Assembly: GCF_019219065.1 (NCBI RefSeq)
Contig: NZ_JAHUWK010000006.1
Span: 62,001 to 126,000, forward strand
From: Duganella sp. sic0402
GTDB lineage: Bacteria; Pseudomonadota; Gammaproteobacteria; Burkholderiales; Burkholderiaceae_D
Reading direction: 5' to 3'
Length of the DNA stretch: 64,000 nt
The notes under the pieces were generated by a model that did no database searches, was not told the DNA's origin, and was given only the letters and a program-made list of their open reading frames with translations. Positions within the stretch are counted from its first letter, which is position 1. Each line of letters begins with the position of its first letter. Positions 36,856-47,028 of this stretch are shown here, one piece after another. Position numbers and translations under genes: made by a program.

Positions 36856-38436
36856 ATGGCGGCCCTCGACACAAGCCGCATGGTGGCGGTCATCGGCAGC
36901 GGCGCCATGGGCGCGGGCATCGCGCAGGTGGCGGCTGTGGCCGGCTACACGGTACGGCTATACGACACGCGCGCCGATGCGGTGGCCAAGGCCATCTCCG
37001 ACATCGCCGCCGCGCTGAACAAGCTGGTTGCCAAAGCGCGCATGGACGCGGTGGACTGCGCCGCCGCCATCGCCCGCCTGCAAGCCGCCGTCATCCCGGC
37101 CGATGTGGCCGGCGCCGGGCTGGTGGTGGAAGCGATTGTGGAAGACCTGGACGCCAAGCGTAGCCTGTTCGCACAGTTGGAAGCCATCGTCAGCGATGAC
37201 TGTATTTTGGCGACCAACACCTCGTCGATTTCCGTCACCGCGATTGCTGCGGGCCTGCGCTTGCCGGACCGGCTGGTGGGCATGCACTTCTTCAATCCGG
37301 TGCCGCTGATGGCCTTGTGCGAAGTAGTCAGCGGCCTGGCCACCGACGCTGTGGCCGCGCAGACCGTGTATGACACCGCCGCCGCGTGGGGCAAGCATCC
37401 GGTGCACGCCAGCTCGACGCCGGGCTTCATCGTCAACCGCGTGGCGCGGCCGTTCTACGCGGAGGCCTGGCGCCTGCTGCACGAACAGGCCGCCGATGCA
37501 GCCACCATTGACGCAGTGATGCGCGAGGCTGGCGGCTTCCGCATGGGACCATGCGAGTTGATGGACCTGATCGGGCATGACGTCAACTTCGCCGTCACGC
37601 AATCCGTATTCAACGCCTACTTCGGCGACCCTCGGTTTACGCCATCGGTGCTGCAACGCGAAATGGTGAGCGCTGGCTTTTTGGGCCGCAAGGCGGGGCG
37701 CGGTTTCTATCGGTATGGCGATGGCGCGGTCTTGCCGCAAGCACAAGCCGAGGCGCCACAGCCGAAGCCGGAATACGTCAGCTACACCATCGAGCAGGGA
37801 GCCGCTTCGCATGCTGTGGGCGGCGCGGCGGCGGATGCGCTGGCGGCGCGTTTGCGCGCGGCGGGCATCGCCATCTCGCATCGGACCACGCCGGAGACTA
37901 TCCGTCACGCTGTCCCGCATGACGATGCGCCAGCCTTCCATTGCAATGGCGCCGCCATCTACCTGACCGACGGCCGCAGCGCCACCCAGCGTGCGCGCGA
38001 CAACAATCATCCGGACACGGTGTTGTTCGATCTCGCGCTGGACTATGGCACGGCCACACGTATCGCCATCGCCGGCGCTGATCAGTGCTCGCCGGCGGCT
38101 TATGACGCCGTGGTTGGACTGCTGCAAGCGGCAGGCATGGTGGTCACGCGACTGGACGACGTACCCGGCATGGCGGTCATGCGTACGGTCGCCATGCTGG
38201 CCAACGAGGCGGCGGATGCGGTGAACCAGGGCGTATGCAGCGCCGCCGCTGCGGATGCAGCGATGCAGAAAGGCGTCAACTACCCGCGCGGGCCGCTGGC
38301 CTGGGCGGAAGCGGTCGGCATCGAGCATATTGTGCGCGTGCTGGCCAACCTTGCCGCCAGCTATGGCGAAGAACGCTATCGCGTCTCGCCGCTGCTGCGC
38401 CGCAAGCAGGCGAGCGGAGGGCGCTTCCATGAATAA
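36856..38436 (+). CDS. paaH: 3-hydroxyadipyl-CoA dehydrogenase
   Basis: The 526-residue protein oxidises 3-hydroxyadipyl-CoA with NAD. The N-terminal Rossmann motif is VIGSGAMGAGIAQVAAVAG; MHFFNPVPLMALCEVV is the HAD signature, and TPGFIVNRVARPFYAEAW follows. A second C-terminal helical domain repeat begins near residue 400. Length matches the long PaaH type. Its end overlaps paaI by 8 nt. Confidence 0.94.
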   Translation: MAALDTSRMVAVIGSGAMGAGIAQVAAVAGYTVRLYDTRADAVAKAISDIAAALNKLVAKARMDAVDCAAAIARLQAAVIPADVAGAGLVVEAIVEDLDAKRSLFAQLEAIVSDDCILATNTSSISVTAIAAGLRLPDRLVGMHFFNPVPLMALCEVVSGLATDAVAAQTVYDTAAAWGKHPVHASSTPGFIVNRVARPFYAEAWRLLHEQAADAATIDAVMREAGGFRMGPCELMDLIGHDVNFAVTQSVFNAYFGDPRFTPSVLQREMVSAGFLGRKAGRGFYRYGDGAVLPQAQAEAPQPKPEYVSYTIEQGAASHAVGGAAADALAARLRAAGIAISHRTTPETIRHAVPHDDAPAFHCNGAAIYLTDGRSATQRARDNNHPDTVLFDLALDYGTATRIAIAGADQCSPAAYDAVVGLLQAAGMVVTRLDDVPGMAVMRTVAMLANEAADAVNQGVCSAAAADAAMQKGVNYPRGPLAWAEAVGIEHIVRVLANLAASYGEERYRVSPLLRRKQASGGRFHE

Positions 38437-38878
38437 GCTGAACGACGCAGGCGTCGCTGTTGCCCCCCAGGCGCTGGCGGAGGCCGTGGGGTCGGCGATG
38501 TATGCGCGCGATCCGGCTTCGCAATCACTGGGCATGACGCTGGACGCCATCGCACCAGGCCAGGCGCGGATGTCGATGCCGGTGCGCGCCGACATGCTGA
38601 ACGGCCACCAGACCTGCCACGGCGGCTTCATCTTCGCGCTGGCCGACAGCGCCTTCGCGTTCGCCTGCAACAGCCATAATCTGGTCACCGTGGGCGCCGG
38701 TTGCACCATCGACTATCTATCGCCCGGCCGCGAAGGCGACGTACTGACCGCCATCGCCGCTGAACAAACGCTGACCGGTAAAACCGGCATCTACGACGTT
38801 ACTGTCCGCAATCAGGACGGCCGCACAATTGCCCTGTTTCGCGGCAAATCGCACCGCATCAGCGGCGAAGTCATATAA
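38429..38878 (+). CDS. paaI: Acyl-CoA thioesterase PaaI
   Basis: This 149-residue hotdog-fold thioesterase hydrolyses hydroxyphenylacetyl-CoA and other dead-end CoA esters and so frees CoA. The signature NGHQTCHGGFIFALADSAFAF has the catalytic Asp, and DYLSPGREGD is typical. The ATG at 38429 overlaps the end of paaH and is preceded by GGAGGG. Confidence 0.94.
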   Translation: MNKLNDAGVAVAPQALAEAVGSAMYARDPASQSLGMTLDAIAPGQARMSMPVRADMLNGHQTCHGGFIFALADSAFAFACNSHNLVTVGAGCTIDYLSPGREGDVLTAIAAEQTLTGKTGIYDVTVRNQDGRTIALFRGKSHRISGEVI

Positions 38879-38889
38879 GGAGACAATCG

Positions 38890-40200
38890 ATGGTCCAACG
38901 CATGCCCGAGCCATCTGACCTGGAGCCGATAGAGCGCGCCAGCCGCGACGAATTGCAAGCGCTGCAACTGCAACGCATGCAATGGTCGCTGCGCCACGCC
39001 TACGATAACGTGCCGCACTACCGCGCCGCCTTCGATGCGGCCGGCGTGCATCCGGACGATCTGCGCACGCTGGCCGACCTGGCGCGCTTCCCCTTCACCA
39101 CCAAGAAGGAGCTGCGCGACAACTACCCGTTCGGCCTGTTCGCCGTGCCGCAGGACCGCGTGGTGCGCGTGCATGCGTCGAGCGGCACCACCGGCAAGCC
39201 AACCGTGGTCGGCTACACCCAGAACGACATCGACACCTGGGCGCATGTGGTGGCGCGTTCGATCCGCGCCGCCGGCGGCCGGCGTGGCGACATGGTGCAC
39301 ATCTCCTACGGCTATGGCCTGTTCACCGGCGGCCTGGGCGCGCATTATGGCGCCGAGCGGCTTGGCTGCACAGTGGTGCCGATGTCCGGCGGGCAGACGG
39401 AAAAGCAGGTGCAGCTTATTCAGGATTTCAAGCCATCGATCATTATGGTCACGCCGTCCTATATGCTTAACATCATCGAGGAGTTCCAACGCCAGGGACT
39501 GGACCCGGCCGCCAGCTCGCTCAAGGTCGGCATCTTCGGGGCCGAGCCATGGACTGACGCCATGCGCGTGGAAATCCAGCAGCGCGCCGGTATCGACGCG
39601 GTCGATATCTACGGCCTGTCCGAAGTGATGGGCCCCGGCGTCGCCAGCGAATGCATCGAAAGCAAAGACGGTCCGGTCATCTGGGAAGACCATTTCTACC
39701 CCGAGATCATCGACCCGGAAACCGGCGAAGTGCTGCCGGACGGCGAGGAGGGCGAACTGGTATTCACCTCGCTCAGCAAGGAAGCGCTGCCGATCATCCG
39801 CTACCGCACGCGTGACCTGACGCGCCTGCTGCCGCCGACTTCGCGCAGCATGCGCCGCATCGGGAAAATTACCGGTCGCTCGGATGACATGCTGATCATC
39901 CGTGGCGTCAACGTGTTCCCCACGCAGATCGAAGAACTGATTTGCAATATGCCCAAACTGTCGCCGCAATATCAGCTGGTGATCACACGCGACGGCCATC
40001 TCGATCAGCTGGAGGTGCTGGCCGAGCTGCGGCCGGAGGTGGCCGCCAGCGAGAGCGAAGCACTGGCGCTTGAACTGACACAGCGCATCAAGACCAATGT
40101 CGGCGTCAGCACCAGAGTCACGCTGCTGCCGCCGAACGGCATCGAACGCACGCTGACCGGCAAGGCGCGCCGCGTGATCGACAAGCGCCCGAAAAACTAA
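38890..40200 (+). CDS. paaK: Phenylacetate-CoA ligase
   Basis: The 436-residue adenylate-forming ligase activates phenylacetate with ATP and CoA, the entry step. It shows the AMP motif VHASSGTTGKPTVVGYT, GIFGAEPWTDAMR, YGLSEVMGPGVASEC and the C-terminal Lys in GIERTLTGKARRVIDKR. AAGGAGA lies before the ATG. The first residues (MVQRMPEPSDLEPIERAS) match the family start. Confidence 0.96.
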   Translation: MVQRMPEPSDLEPIERASRDELQALQLQRMQWSLRHAYDNVPHYRAAFDAAGVHPDDLRTLADLARFPFTTKKELRDNYPFGLFAVPQDRVVRVHASSGTTGKPTVVGYTQNDIDTWAHVVARSIRAAGGRRGDMVHISYGYGLFTGGLGAHYGAERLGCTVVPMSGGQTEKQVQLIQDFKPSIIMVTPSYMLNIIEEFQRQGLDPAASSLKVGIFGAEPWTDAMRVEIQQRAGIDAVDIYGLSEVMGPGVASECIESKDGPVIWEDHFYPEIIDPETGEVLPDGEEGELVFTSLSKEALPIIRYRTRDLTRLLPPTSRSMRRIGKITGRSDDMLIIRGVNVFPTQIEELICNMPKLSPQYQLVITRDGHLDQLEVLAELRPEVAASESEALALELTQRIKTNVGVSTRVTLLPPNGIERTLTGKARRVIDKRPKN

Positions 40201-40210
40201 AGGAGACACC

Positions 40211-41416
40211 GTGAACCAAGCCTATATCTGCGACGCCATCCGTACCCCGTTCGGCCGCTACGGCGGCGCGCTGGCCGGCGTGCGCACCGACGACCTGGCG
40301 GCATTGCCGATCGCCGCGCTGATCGCGCGCAATCCTGGCGTCGACTGGTCGCAGGTCGATGACGTCTACTACGGCTGCGCCAACCAGGCCGGCGAGGATA
40401 ACCGCAACGTCGCGCGCATGGCGGCGCTGCTGGCCGGGTTGCCGGCGGAGGTCCCGGCCAGCACCATCAACCGCCTGTGCGGTTCGTCGCTGGACGCGGT
40501 GGGCATGGCGGCGCGCGCGATCAAGTCGGGTGAGGCGCAACTGGTAATCGCTGGCGGCGTGGAGAGCATGACACGCGCGCCTTTCGTCATGGGCAAAGCC
40601 GATAGCGCCTTTTCGCGCGCGGCCAAAATCGAGGACACGACGATAGGCTGGCGTTTCGTCAATCCGCTGATGAAGGCGGCGCATGGCATCGATTCCATGC
40701 CGGAGACGGCGGAAAACGTCGCCCAGGAATTTGGCGTCAGCCGCGCCGATCAGGATGCGTTTGCGCTGCGCAGCCAGCAGCGCTGGGCCGCTGCCCATGC
40801 GGCTGGCGTGTTCCGCGACGAGATCGTGCCGGTGACGCTGGCGCAGCGAAAGGGTGAGCCCAAGGTGGTCGACACCGATGAACATCCGCGCCCCGACACC
40901 ACGCTGGAAATGCTGGCCAAGCTGAAGGGCGTGGTGCGCCCTGACGGCACGGTCACCGCCGGCAACGCCTCCGGCGTCAATGACGGCGCCTGCGCCGTTC
41001 TGCTGGCTTCGGCCGATGCCGCCGAGCAGTACGGCTTGCGCAAGCGTGCCCGTGTGCTCGGCATGGCGACCGCCGGACTGGCGCCACGCATCATGGGTTT
41101 CGGTCCCTCGCCGGCATCGAAGAAAGTGCTCGCGCAACTGGGCCTGAGCATTGCAGACATGGACGTGATTGAGCTGAACGAAGCCTTTGCCGCGCAAGGA
41201 CTGGCGGTCACGCGCGATCTCGGACTGGCCGACGACGCGCCCCAAGTCAACCCGAACGGCGGCGCCATCGCCATTGGCCACCCGCTGGGCGCGTCCGGTG
41301 CGCGGCTGGTGCTGGCGGCGCTGCATCAGCTGGAACGCACAGGCGGCCGCTATGCGCTGTGCACCATGTGTATCGGCGTCGGCCAGGGCATCGCGGTGGT
41401 GATCGAAAGGGTGTAA
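40211..41416 (+). CDS. paaJ: 3-oxoadipyl-CoA / 3-oxo-5,6-dehydrosuberyl-CoA thiolase
   Basis: The 401-residue thiolase releases acetyl-CoA twice in the pathway, giving succinyl-CoA at the end. Cys90-type nucleophile is in [40 protein letters not shown] and the final [16 protein letters not shown] give the His and second Cys. It starts with GTG at 40211, with AGGAGA ahead. The gene could equally be called pcaF by similarity; the operon context favours paaJ. Confidence 0.94.
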   Translation: MNQAYICDAIRTPFGRYGGALAGVRTDDLAALPIAALIARNPGVDWSQVDDVYYGCANQAGEDNRNVARMAALLAGLPAEVPASTINRLCGSSLDAVGMAARAIKSGEAQLVIAGGVESMTRAPFVMGKADSAFSRAAKIEDTTIGWRFVNPLMKAAHGIDSMPETAENVAQEFGVSRADQDAFALRSQQRWAAAHAAGVFRDEIVPVTLAQRKGEPKVVDTDEHPRPDTTLEMLAKLKGVVRPDGTVTAGNASGVNDGACAVLLASADAAEQYGLRKRARVLGMATAGLAPRIMGFGPSPASKKVLAQLGLSIADMDVIELNEAFAAQGLAVTRDLGLADDAPQVNPNGGAIAIGHPLGASGARLVLAALHQLERTGGRYALCTMCIGVGQGIAVVIERV

Positions 41417-41418
41417 GC

Positions 41419-42030
41419 ATGGTCAAGGTCTACGAAATCAACGGCGTCACGCCGGTGGTTGATCCCACCGCCTACGTGCATCCTAGCGCAGTGCTGATTG
41501 GCGATGTCATCGTCGGACCACGCTGCTATATTGGCCCGCTGGCCGCGCTGCGCGGCGACTTCGGCCGCTTGATCCTGGAAGAAGGCGCCAACCTGCAAGA
41601 TACCTGCGTGATGCACGGCTTCCCCGGCTGCGATACGGTGGTGGAGCGCGACGGCCATATCGGCCACGGCGCGGTGCTGCACGGCTGCCGCATTGGCCGC
41701 AACGCGCTGGTTGGCATGAATAGCGTGGTCATGGACAACGCTGTAGTGGGCGAGGACAGCATTGTTGCGGCCATGAGTTTTGTCCGCGCCGGCATGCAGA
41801 TCCCGCCGCGCAGCATGGCGATGGGATCGCCGGCGAAGGTGGCGCGCGAGCTGCGCGACGAAGAAATCCAGTGGAAATCCGGCGGTACCGCGCAATACCA
41901 GGAACTGGCGGTGCGTTCGATGCAAACCATGCGTGAAACCGAAGCGCTGACCGCGCCGGAGCCGGACCGCAAGCGCATTGAATGGGACAGCGCGCTGCCG
42001 CTGCACCTGCACAAGAACGCCTCAGCATAA
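41419..42030 (+). CDS. paaY: Hexapeptide-repeat protein PaaY
   Basis: The 203-residue protein has a left-handed beta-helix of hexapeptide repeats, related to gamma-carbonic anhydrases. His residues for a metal are seen in [27 protein letters not shown] (read in parts). PaaY is reported as a thioesterase that helps remove a toxic ring-opening by-product. It starts 2 nt after paaJ. Confidence 0.92.
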   Translation: MVKVYEINGVTPVVDPTAYVHPSAVLIGDVIVGPRCYIGPLAALRGDFGRLILEEGANLQDTCVMHGFPGCDTVVERDGHIGHGAVLHGCRIGRNALVGMNSVVMDNAVVGEDSIVAAMSFVRAGMQIPPRSMAMGSPAKVARELRDEEIQWKSGGTAQYQELAVRSMQTMRETEALTAPEPDRKRIEWDSALPLHLHKNASA

Positions 42031-42045
42031 ATCAATGGAGACTGT

Positions 42046-44088
42046 ATGACCATCTTGCAAAGCTATATCGCCGGCCGCTGGATCGGCAGCGAAGCCGCCA
42101 CGCCGCTGCATAGCGCGCTGACCAACGCCGTTATCTACCATACGCACGCTGACCGCATCGACTTTGACGAGGCGGTCACTTACGCCCGCAAGACCGGCGT
42201 ACCGGCGCTGATGCAAATGAATTTCCAGCAGCGCGCCGCGCGCCTGAAGGCGCTGGCCTTGTATCTGCTGGAGCGCAAAGAAGAGTTGTACGCCATCTCG
42301 CACCAGACCGGCGCCACGCGCGCCGACAGCTGGGTCGATATCGAAGGCGGCACCGGGACGCTGTTCGCCTACGCCAGCATGGGCAGCCGCGAGCTGCCGT
42401 CGTCCAATGTACTGCACGAAGGCCCGGCGCAAGTGCTGGGCAAGAACGGCGGCTTTGCCGGCACGCACATCCTGGTGCCACGCGGCGGACTGGCGGTGCA
42501 CATCAATGCCTTCAACTTCCCGATCTGGGGACTGCTGGAGAAATTCGCACCAAGCTTTCTGGCGGCCATGCCGTGCATCGGCAAGCCGGCCAGCGCGACC
42601 AGCTACCTGACCGAAGCGCTGGTGCGCATGATGAACGAATCCGGCCTGCTGCCGCAAGGCGCGCTGCAACTGGTGATCGGCGGCACCGGCGATTTGCTGG
42701 ACCGTCTGGGCGGCGCTGACGTGGTCACCTTCACCGGCTCTGCCGATACGGCCGCCAAGCTGCGCACCAACCGCAACCTGATTGCCAACTCGGTACCGTT
42801 CACCGCCGAAGCAGATTCGCTCAACTGCGCCATCCTGGCGCCGGATGTGACGCCGGGCGATGCGGAGTTCGACCTGTTTGTCAAGGAAGTGGCGCGCGAG
42901 ATGACCGGCAAGGCAGGACAGAAGTGCACCGCGATTCGCCGCATCATCGTACCGGAGAATATGGTCGATGCGGTTGGCGTGCGACTGCGTGAGCGGCTGG
43001 CAAAGGTCAGTGTCGGCGATCCTTCAGTGGAAGGCGTGCGCATGGGTGCGCTGGCTTCGCGCGATCAACTGCGTGACGTCGCCAAACGCGTCGAACAACT
43101 CGCGCGCGGCAACGAGGTATTGTTCAGCGCACGCGATGGTTTCAAGCCGGTGGGCGAGGGCGTGGCAGAAGGCGCTTTCTTCGCGCCGACGCTGCTGCTG
43201 TGCCGCGACGGCCACGGCAACGACGCGGTCCATGATGTGGAAGCGTTCGGCCCGGTCAGCACCATCATCAGTTACAACGGCATCGACGAAGCGCTGGCGC
43301 TGGCGGCGCGCGGCAAAGGCTCGCTGGTATCGACGCTGGTAACGAAAGAGCCCGCCATCGCCGCCTATGCAGTGCCGATGGCGGCCGCCTCGCATGGCCG
43401 TGTGCTGGTGCTGGACCGTGAGGCGTCGGTGGATTCGACTGGCCACGGCTCGCCGCTGCCGCAGCTGAAGCATGGCGGGCCGGGACGCGCCGGCGGCGGT
43501 GAAGAACTGGGCGGCATCCGCGCAGTGCGCCATTTCCTGCAACGCGCAGCGGTGCAAGGCTCGCCGACCATGCTGGCGGCGGTCACCGGCGAATACGTGC
43601 GCGGCGCGGCGGTGCAGGAAAGTGAAGTACACCCGTTCCGCAAACATTTTGAAGACCTGGCGATAGGTGATTCGCTGCTGACCCACCGCCGTACCGTCAG
43701 CGAGGCGGACATCGTCAACTTCGGCGGTGTCTCCGGTGACTACTTCTATATGCACTTCGACGAAGTAGCCGCCAAAGACACGCAATTCGGCCAGCGCATC
43801 GCGCACGGCTACTTCGTGTTGTCGGCGGCTGCGGGATTGTTCGTCTCGCCGGCGCCAGGCCCGGTGCTGGCCAACTATGGCCTCGACAACCTGCGTTTCA
43901 TCACGCCGGTGGCGATCGGCGACACGATCCGCGCGCGCCTGACCTGCAAGCGCAAGGTCGACCGCAACCGCACCGACGACAAAGGCATCGGCCAGGGCGT
44001 GGTCGCGTGGGACGTCCAAATCACCAACCAGCGCGGCGAACTGGTCGCCAGCTACGATATCCTGACGCTGGTGATGAAGCGCGCTTAA
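42046..44088 (+). CDS. paaZ: Bifunctional oxepin-CoA hydrolase / semialdehyde dehydrogenase
   Basis: The 680-residue protein opens the oxepin ring and oxidises the resulting semialdehyde. Residues 1-520 are an aldehyde dehydrogenase with INAFNFPIWGLLEKFAPSF, the Glu in TAEADSLN and the Cys in GKAGQKCTAIRRI. The C-terminal 150 residues are a MaoC-like hydratase with GVSGDYFYMHFDEVAAK and IAHGYFVLSAAAGL. It ends the operon, sharing TTAA of its stop with the convergent M24 gene. Confidence 0.95.
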   Translation: MTILQSYIAGRWIGSEAATPLHSALTNAVIYHTHADRIDFDEAVTYARKTGVPALMQMNFQQRAARLKALALYLLERKEELYAISHQTGATRADSWVDIEGGTGTLFAYASMGSRELPSSNVLHEGPAQVLGKNGGFAGTHILVPRGGLAVHINAFNFPIWGLLEKFAPSFLAAMPCIGKPASATSYLTEALVRMMNESGLLPQGALQLVIGGTGDLLDRLGGADVVTFTGSADTAAKLRTNRNLIANSVPFTAEADSLNCAILAPDVTPGDAEFDLFVKEVAREMTGKAGQKCTAIRRIIVPENMVDAVGVRLRERLAKVSVGDPSVEGVRMGALASRDQLRDVAKRVEQLARGNEVLFSARDGFKPVGEGVAEGAFFAPTLLLCRDGHGNDAVHDVEAFGPVSTIISYNGIDEALALAARGKGSLVSTLVTKEPAIAAYAVPMAAASHGRVLVLDREASVDSTGHGSPLPQLKHGGPGRAGGGEELGGIRAVRHFLQRAAVQGSPTMLAAVTGEYVRGAAVQESEVHPFRKHFEDLAIGDSLLTHRRTVSEADIVNFGGVSGDYFYMHFDEVAAKDTQFGQRIAHGYFVLSAAAGLFVSPAPGPVLANYGLDNLRFITPVAIGDTIRARLTCKRKVDRNRTDDKGIGQGVVAWDVQITNQRGELVASYDILTLVMKRA

Positions 44089-45311
44089 CGGTTCAGGCCA
44101 AACGGATCGTCGATGCTGTGGGCGGGTTCGGTGAACCATTTCGGACCGTGTTCGGTCATGTAGAAGTGGTCTTCGTGGCGTACACCAAATTCGCCGGGGA
44201 TGCAGATCATCGGCTCGTTGGAGAAGCACATGCCGACATCCAGCGGGGTTTTGTCGCCGCCGACGAGATACGGCCATTCGTGGATGTCGAGGCCGATGCC
44301 GTGGCCGGTGCGGTGCGGCAGGCCGGGCAGCTTGTAGCCGGGACCGAAGCCGTCGGCTTCCAGTGAGCGGCGCGCGGCCTGGTCGACCTGTTCGCACGGC
44401 ACGCCCAGCTGCGCGGCAGCGAAGGCGGCGGCTTGCGCTTTCTTTTCGCTGTTCCATACCGAACGCTGGCGCTCGCTGATCGGACCGTAGACGTAGGTGC
44501 GGGTGATGTCGGAGATGTAGTTGTGCAGTTTGCAGCCGGTGTCGATCAGCACCGTGTCGCCGGGCTTCAGCGTCTGCACGTAGCTGACGCCGTGCGGGTA
44601 GGCGGTGGCTTCGCCGAACAGCACGATGACGAAGTAGGAGCCTGCCGCAGCGCCGACCTTGCGGTGCGCGCGGTCGATGAATTCTTCCACTTCCTTGGTG
44701 GTGATCCCTAAGCGCAGCATGCTGGCGGTGGCGATGTGCACCGCCATGGTCATGTCCTTGGCGCGCTGCATCAGCGCGATCTCGGCGGCGGATTTGCGCG
44801 TGCGGCAGTGGGCGGTAACGTTGCGCGCATTCTCCAGTGTATAGCCCTCCGCCAAAGGACGGATGCCGTCGTAGATGAAGAAGGCGGCGCTTTCGCAGAT
44901 GCCCACGCGTGGCGGTTGTGCGGAATTCGGCGCGATGCCGATGCGTTTCAGCACAGTGACGAACAGCGCGTACGGGCTTTCGTGCTCGTCCCAGCAGTTG
45001 ACCTGGCCGTCGACCAGCATGAAGTCCTTCAGCGTGCTTTCTTCAAAGCCCGGTGCGATGTATTCGATCTCGCCGTGCGCTGGCAGGATGGCGCCGACCA
45101 TGCGCTCGCTGGCGTGCCATTTGGTGCCGGTGAAGTAGGTCAGGTTGGCGCCGGCGTTGATGTAGATCGCGGCGACGCCCTGTGCCTGCATATAGGCTTG
45201 CGCGCGGGCGATGCGCGCCAGGTGTTCGTCCTTGCCGATCGGGACCGCGCCCGCAGTCATGTCCGACAGGGAGGCCAGTGCCTGCTCGATGGTCTTTCCG
45301 CCAATAGTCAT
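44085..45311 (-). CDS. M24 family Xaa-Pro dipeptidase-like protein
   Basis: The 408-residue protein has a creatinase-like N-terminal domain and a pita-bread metallopeptidase domain. All five metal ligands can be seen: LIDTGCKLHNYISDITRTY (two Asp), RTGHGIGLDIHE (His), SNEPMI (Glu) and RHEDHFYMTE (Glu). It probably removes Xaa-Pro or a related peptide bond in the cytoplasm. The ATG at 45311 is preceded by AGGAT. It is convergent with paaZ (4-nt overlap). Confidence 0.88.
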   Translation of the reverse strand: MTIGGKTIEQALASLSDMTAGAVPIGKDEHLARIARAQAYMQAQGVAAIYINAGANLTYFTGTKWHASERMVGAILPAHGEIEYIAPGFEESTLKDFMLVDGQVNCWDEHESPYALFVTVLKRIGIAPNSAQPPRVGICESAAFFIYDGIRPLAEGYTLENARNVTAHCRTRKSAAEIALMQRAKDMTMAVHIATASMLRLGITTKEVEEFIDRAHRKVGAAAGSYFVIVLFGEATAYPHGVSYVQTLKPGDTVLIDTGCKLHNYISDITRTYVYGPISERQRSVWNSEKKAQAAAFAAAQLGVPCEQVDQAARRSLEADGFGPGYKLPGLPHRTGHGIGLDIHEWPYLVGGDKTPLDVGMCFSNEPMICIPGEFGVRHEDHFYMTEHGPKWFTEPAHSIDDPFGLNR

Positions 45312-45426
45312 TTTTATATCCTGGTGTTGGTGTTCTAACGAGCTTTCGATCATAGCAGGTCATGGGCAGGTAACACATGAATGCTAAATTGCCCGCTCGT
45401 TTGTTTTACACTTCCAGGATGTCCAT

Positions 45427-47028
45427 ATGTCGTACAAAAAAATGCTGATCCCTTCCGCCATCGCCATCATGCTGACCGTCGCCGCGTGCGGCGGTGATAA
45501 CGAGCCCGCGAGTGCCGTGCCGCCGCTGCCAGCCGGCCGCTGGATCGCCGGGGATCTGCACACCCACACCACCCAGTCGGCCGACGCTGATGTCAGCCAG
45601 ACACTGGACAAAATCCTGAGCAAGGCGTTCACCACTTACGGCCTGGATTGGATGGCGGTGACCAATCACCTGCGCGTGTCGACGCGCGATGACAAGGGCG
45701 CGGCGCTGCCGGCGCAGATTCCGATGGCGCTCGGCCTGGAGCGTTACGAGCTGCCGCGCGTACAGGCGCTGCAAGCCGCTGGCACGTATGCTGACAAGCT
45801 GATTTTCTCTGGCGTGGAATGGGATATGCCGACCCACGATCACATCGGCATCGGCATCTTTGACGGCGCCAACGCCAGCGTCAAAGGCATGAAGGAGTTC
45901 GAGTATCTGTTCACCACACGCGACGCGGCGATGTTCGACGCGGCCGATGTCGCGGCGTGGAAGGCCAGGTATGGCGAGACGCGCTACAACAAGACCGCCG
46001 CAGACGCGCTGGAAGCGATCAACTGGCTGAAGACGAATTATCCGGACACCAGTTACGCGGTCATCAATCATCCATCGCGCAACAAGGGCAGCTACAGTAT
46101 CGCCGACTTCCGCGCGTTCAACGACGCCGCGCCGAATATCATGTTTGCCATCGAAGGCATGGTGGGCAATCAGATGGAGCCGGATCGCGGTGGTTACACG
46201 GCGGCCTACACCGATGAGAACGCGCTGCTGCGCGTCTATGGTGGCGTCGATTATGTGGTGGCCAAGCTGGGCGGGCCATGGGATGCGCTGCTGGGTGAAG
46301 GCCGCCGTATCTGGAACCTGACCGACTCCGATACGCACTTCAAGATCGTCGGCGGTAACAGCAGCGGTTATTTCCCTGGCGAGTATGCGAAGAACTATGT
46401 GTTCAACAACGGCACCGGCAAGCCGGCCACCAAGGACCTGCTGACTGGTCTGCGCTCGGGCAAGATGTTCTCGGTATACGGTGACCTGATCAACGCGCTG
46501 GACTTCAACCTGGCCAGCAAGGATGATCGCAAGGAGATGGGCGGCGAGCTGAAAGTGGCCAGCGGCGACAAGGTGACGATCACCATCCGCTTCAAGACCC
46601 CGGCCAAGAACAATTACGAGAAGCCGGTGGATAGCGGGACTGCTGCCAACGTCAAGCCGGTAGTGGATCACGTTGACCTGATCGCCGGCGATGTCGGTGC
46701 GAAGGCGACGCCGGGCAGTGCGGCCTATAACGTGGCCACCAACGCCAGCACGCGCGTGGTCAAGCGCTTCACGGCGGCTGACTGGAGGGTGGACTCGGAT
46801 GGCTATTACAGCGTGACGTATGAAACCACGGCCGCAAAGAATCAGTACTTCCGCCTGCGTGGCAGCAATCTTGGTGTGGATGTCGCGGGCCTGACTGCCA
46901 ATGGCGAACCGCTGGCGGATCAGCGCACCAGCACCACTGACAACACCCAGCGCTTCAACGATATCAACGACCGCAATTACCGCAGCCTGTGGTTCTATTC
47001 GAATCCGGTGTTTGTCACGCTGCGTTAA
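45427..47028 (+). CDS. PHP-domain lipoprotein (metal-dependent phosphoesterase-like)
   Basis: The 533-residue protein has a lipoprotein signal (LTVAAC, Cys21), then a PHP-type amidohydrolase-like fold: GDLHTHTTQSADADVSQ (His44/46), MAVTNHLRV, GVEWDMPTHDHIGIG, YAVINHPSRNKGS and LTDSDTHFKIV. The C-terminal 170 residues are beta-rich. Most PHP proteins are cytoplasmic; here the enzyme would face the periplasm or surface. The substrate is unknown. Its stop abuts that of the M4 protease with no gap. Confidence 0.8.
   Translation: MSYKKMLIPSAIAIMLTVAACGGDNEPASAVPPLPAGRWIAGDLHTHTTQSADADVSQTLDKILSKAFTTYGLDWMAVTNHLRVSTRDDKGAALPAQIPMALGLERYELPRVQALQAAGTYADKLIFSGVEWDMPTHDHIGIGIFDGANASVKGMKEFEYLFTTRDAAMFDAADVAAWKARYGETRYNKTAADALEAINWLKTNYPDTSYAVINHPSRNKGSYSIADFRAFNDAAPNIMFAIEGMVGNQMEPDRGGYTAAYTDENALLRVYGGVDYVVAKLGGPWDALLGEGRRIWNLTDSDTHFKIVGGNSSGYFPGEYAKNYVFNNGTGKPATKDLLTGLRSGKMFSVYGDLINALDFNLASKDDRKEMGGELKVASGDKVTITIRFKTPAKNNYEKPVDSGTAANVKPVVDHVDLIAGDVGAKATPGSAAYNVATNASTRVVKRFTAADWRVDSDGYYSVTYETTAAKNQYFRLRGSNLGVDVAGLTANGEPLADQRTSTTDNTQRFNDINDRNYRSLWFYSNPVFVTLR

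Noticed and set aside
36958..38709. A 583-codon leftward frame across paaH
   Set aside because: Antisense of a clear paaH gene inside a one-way operon.
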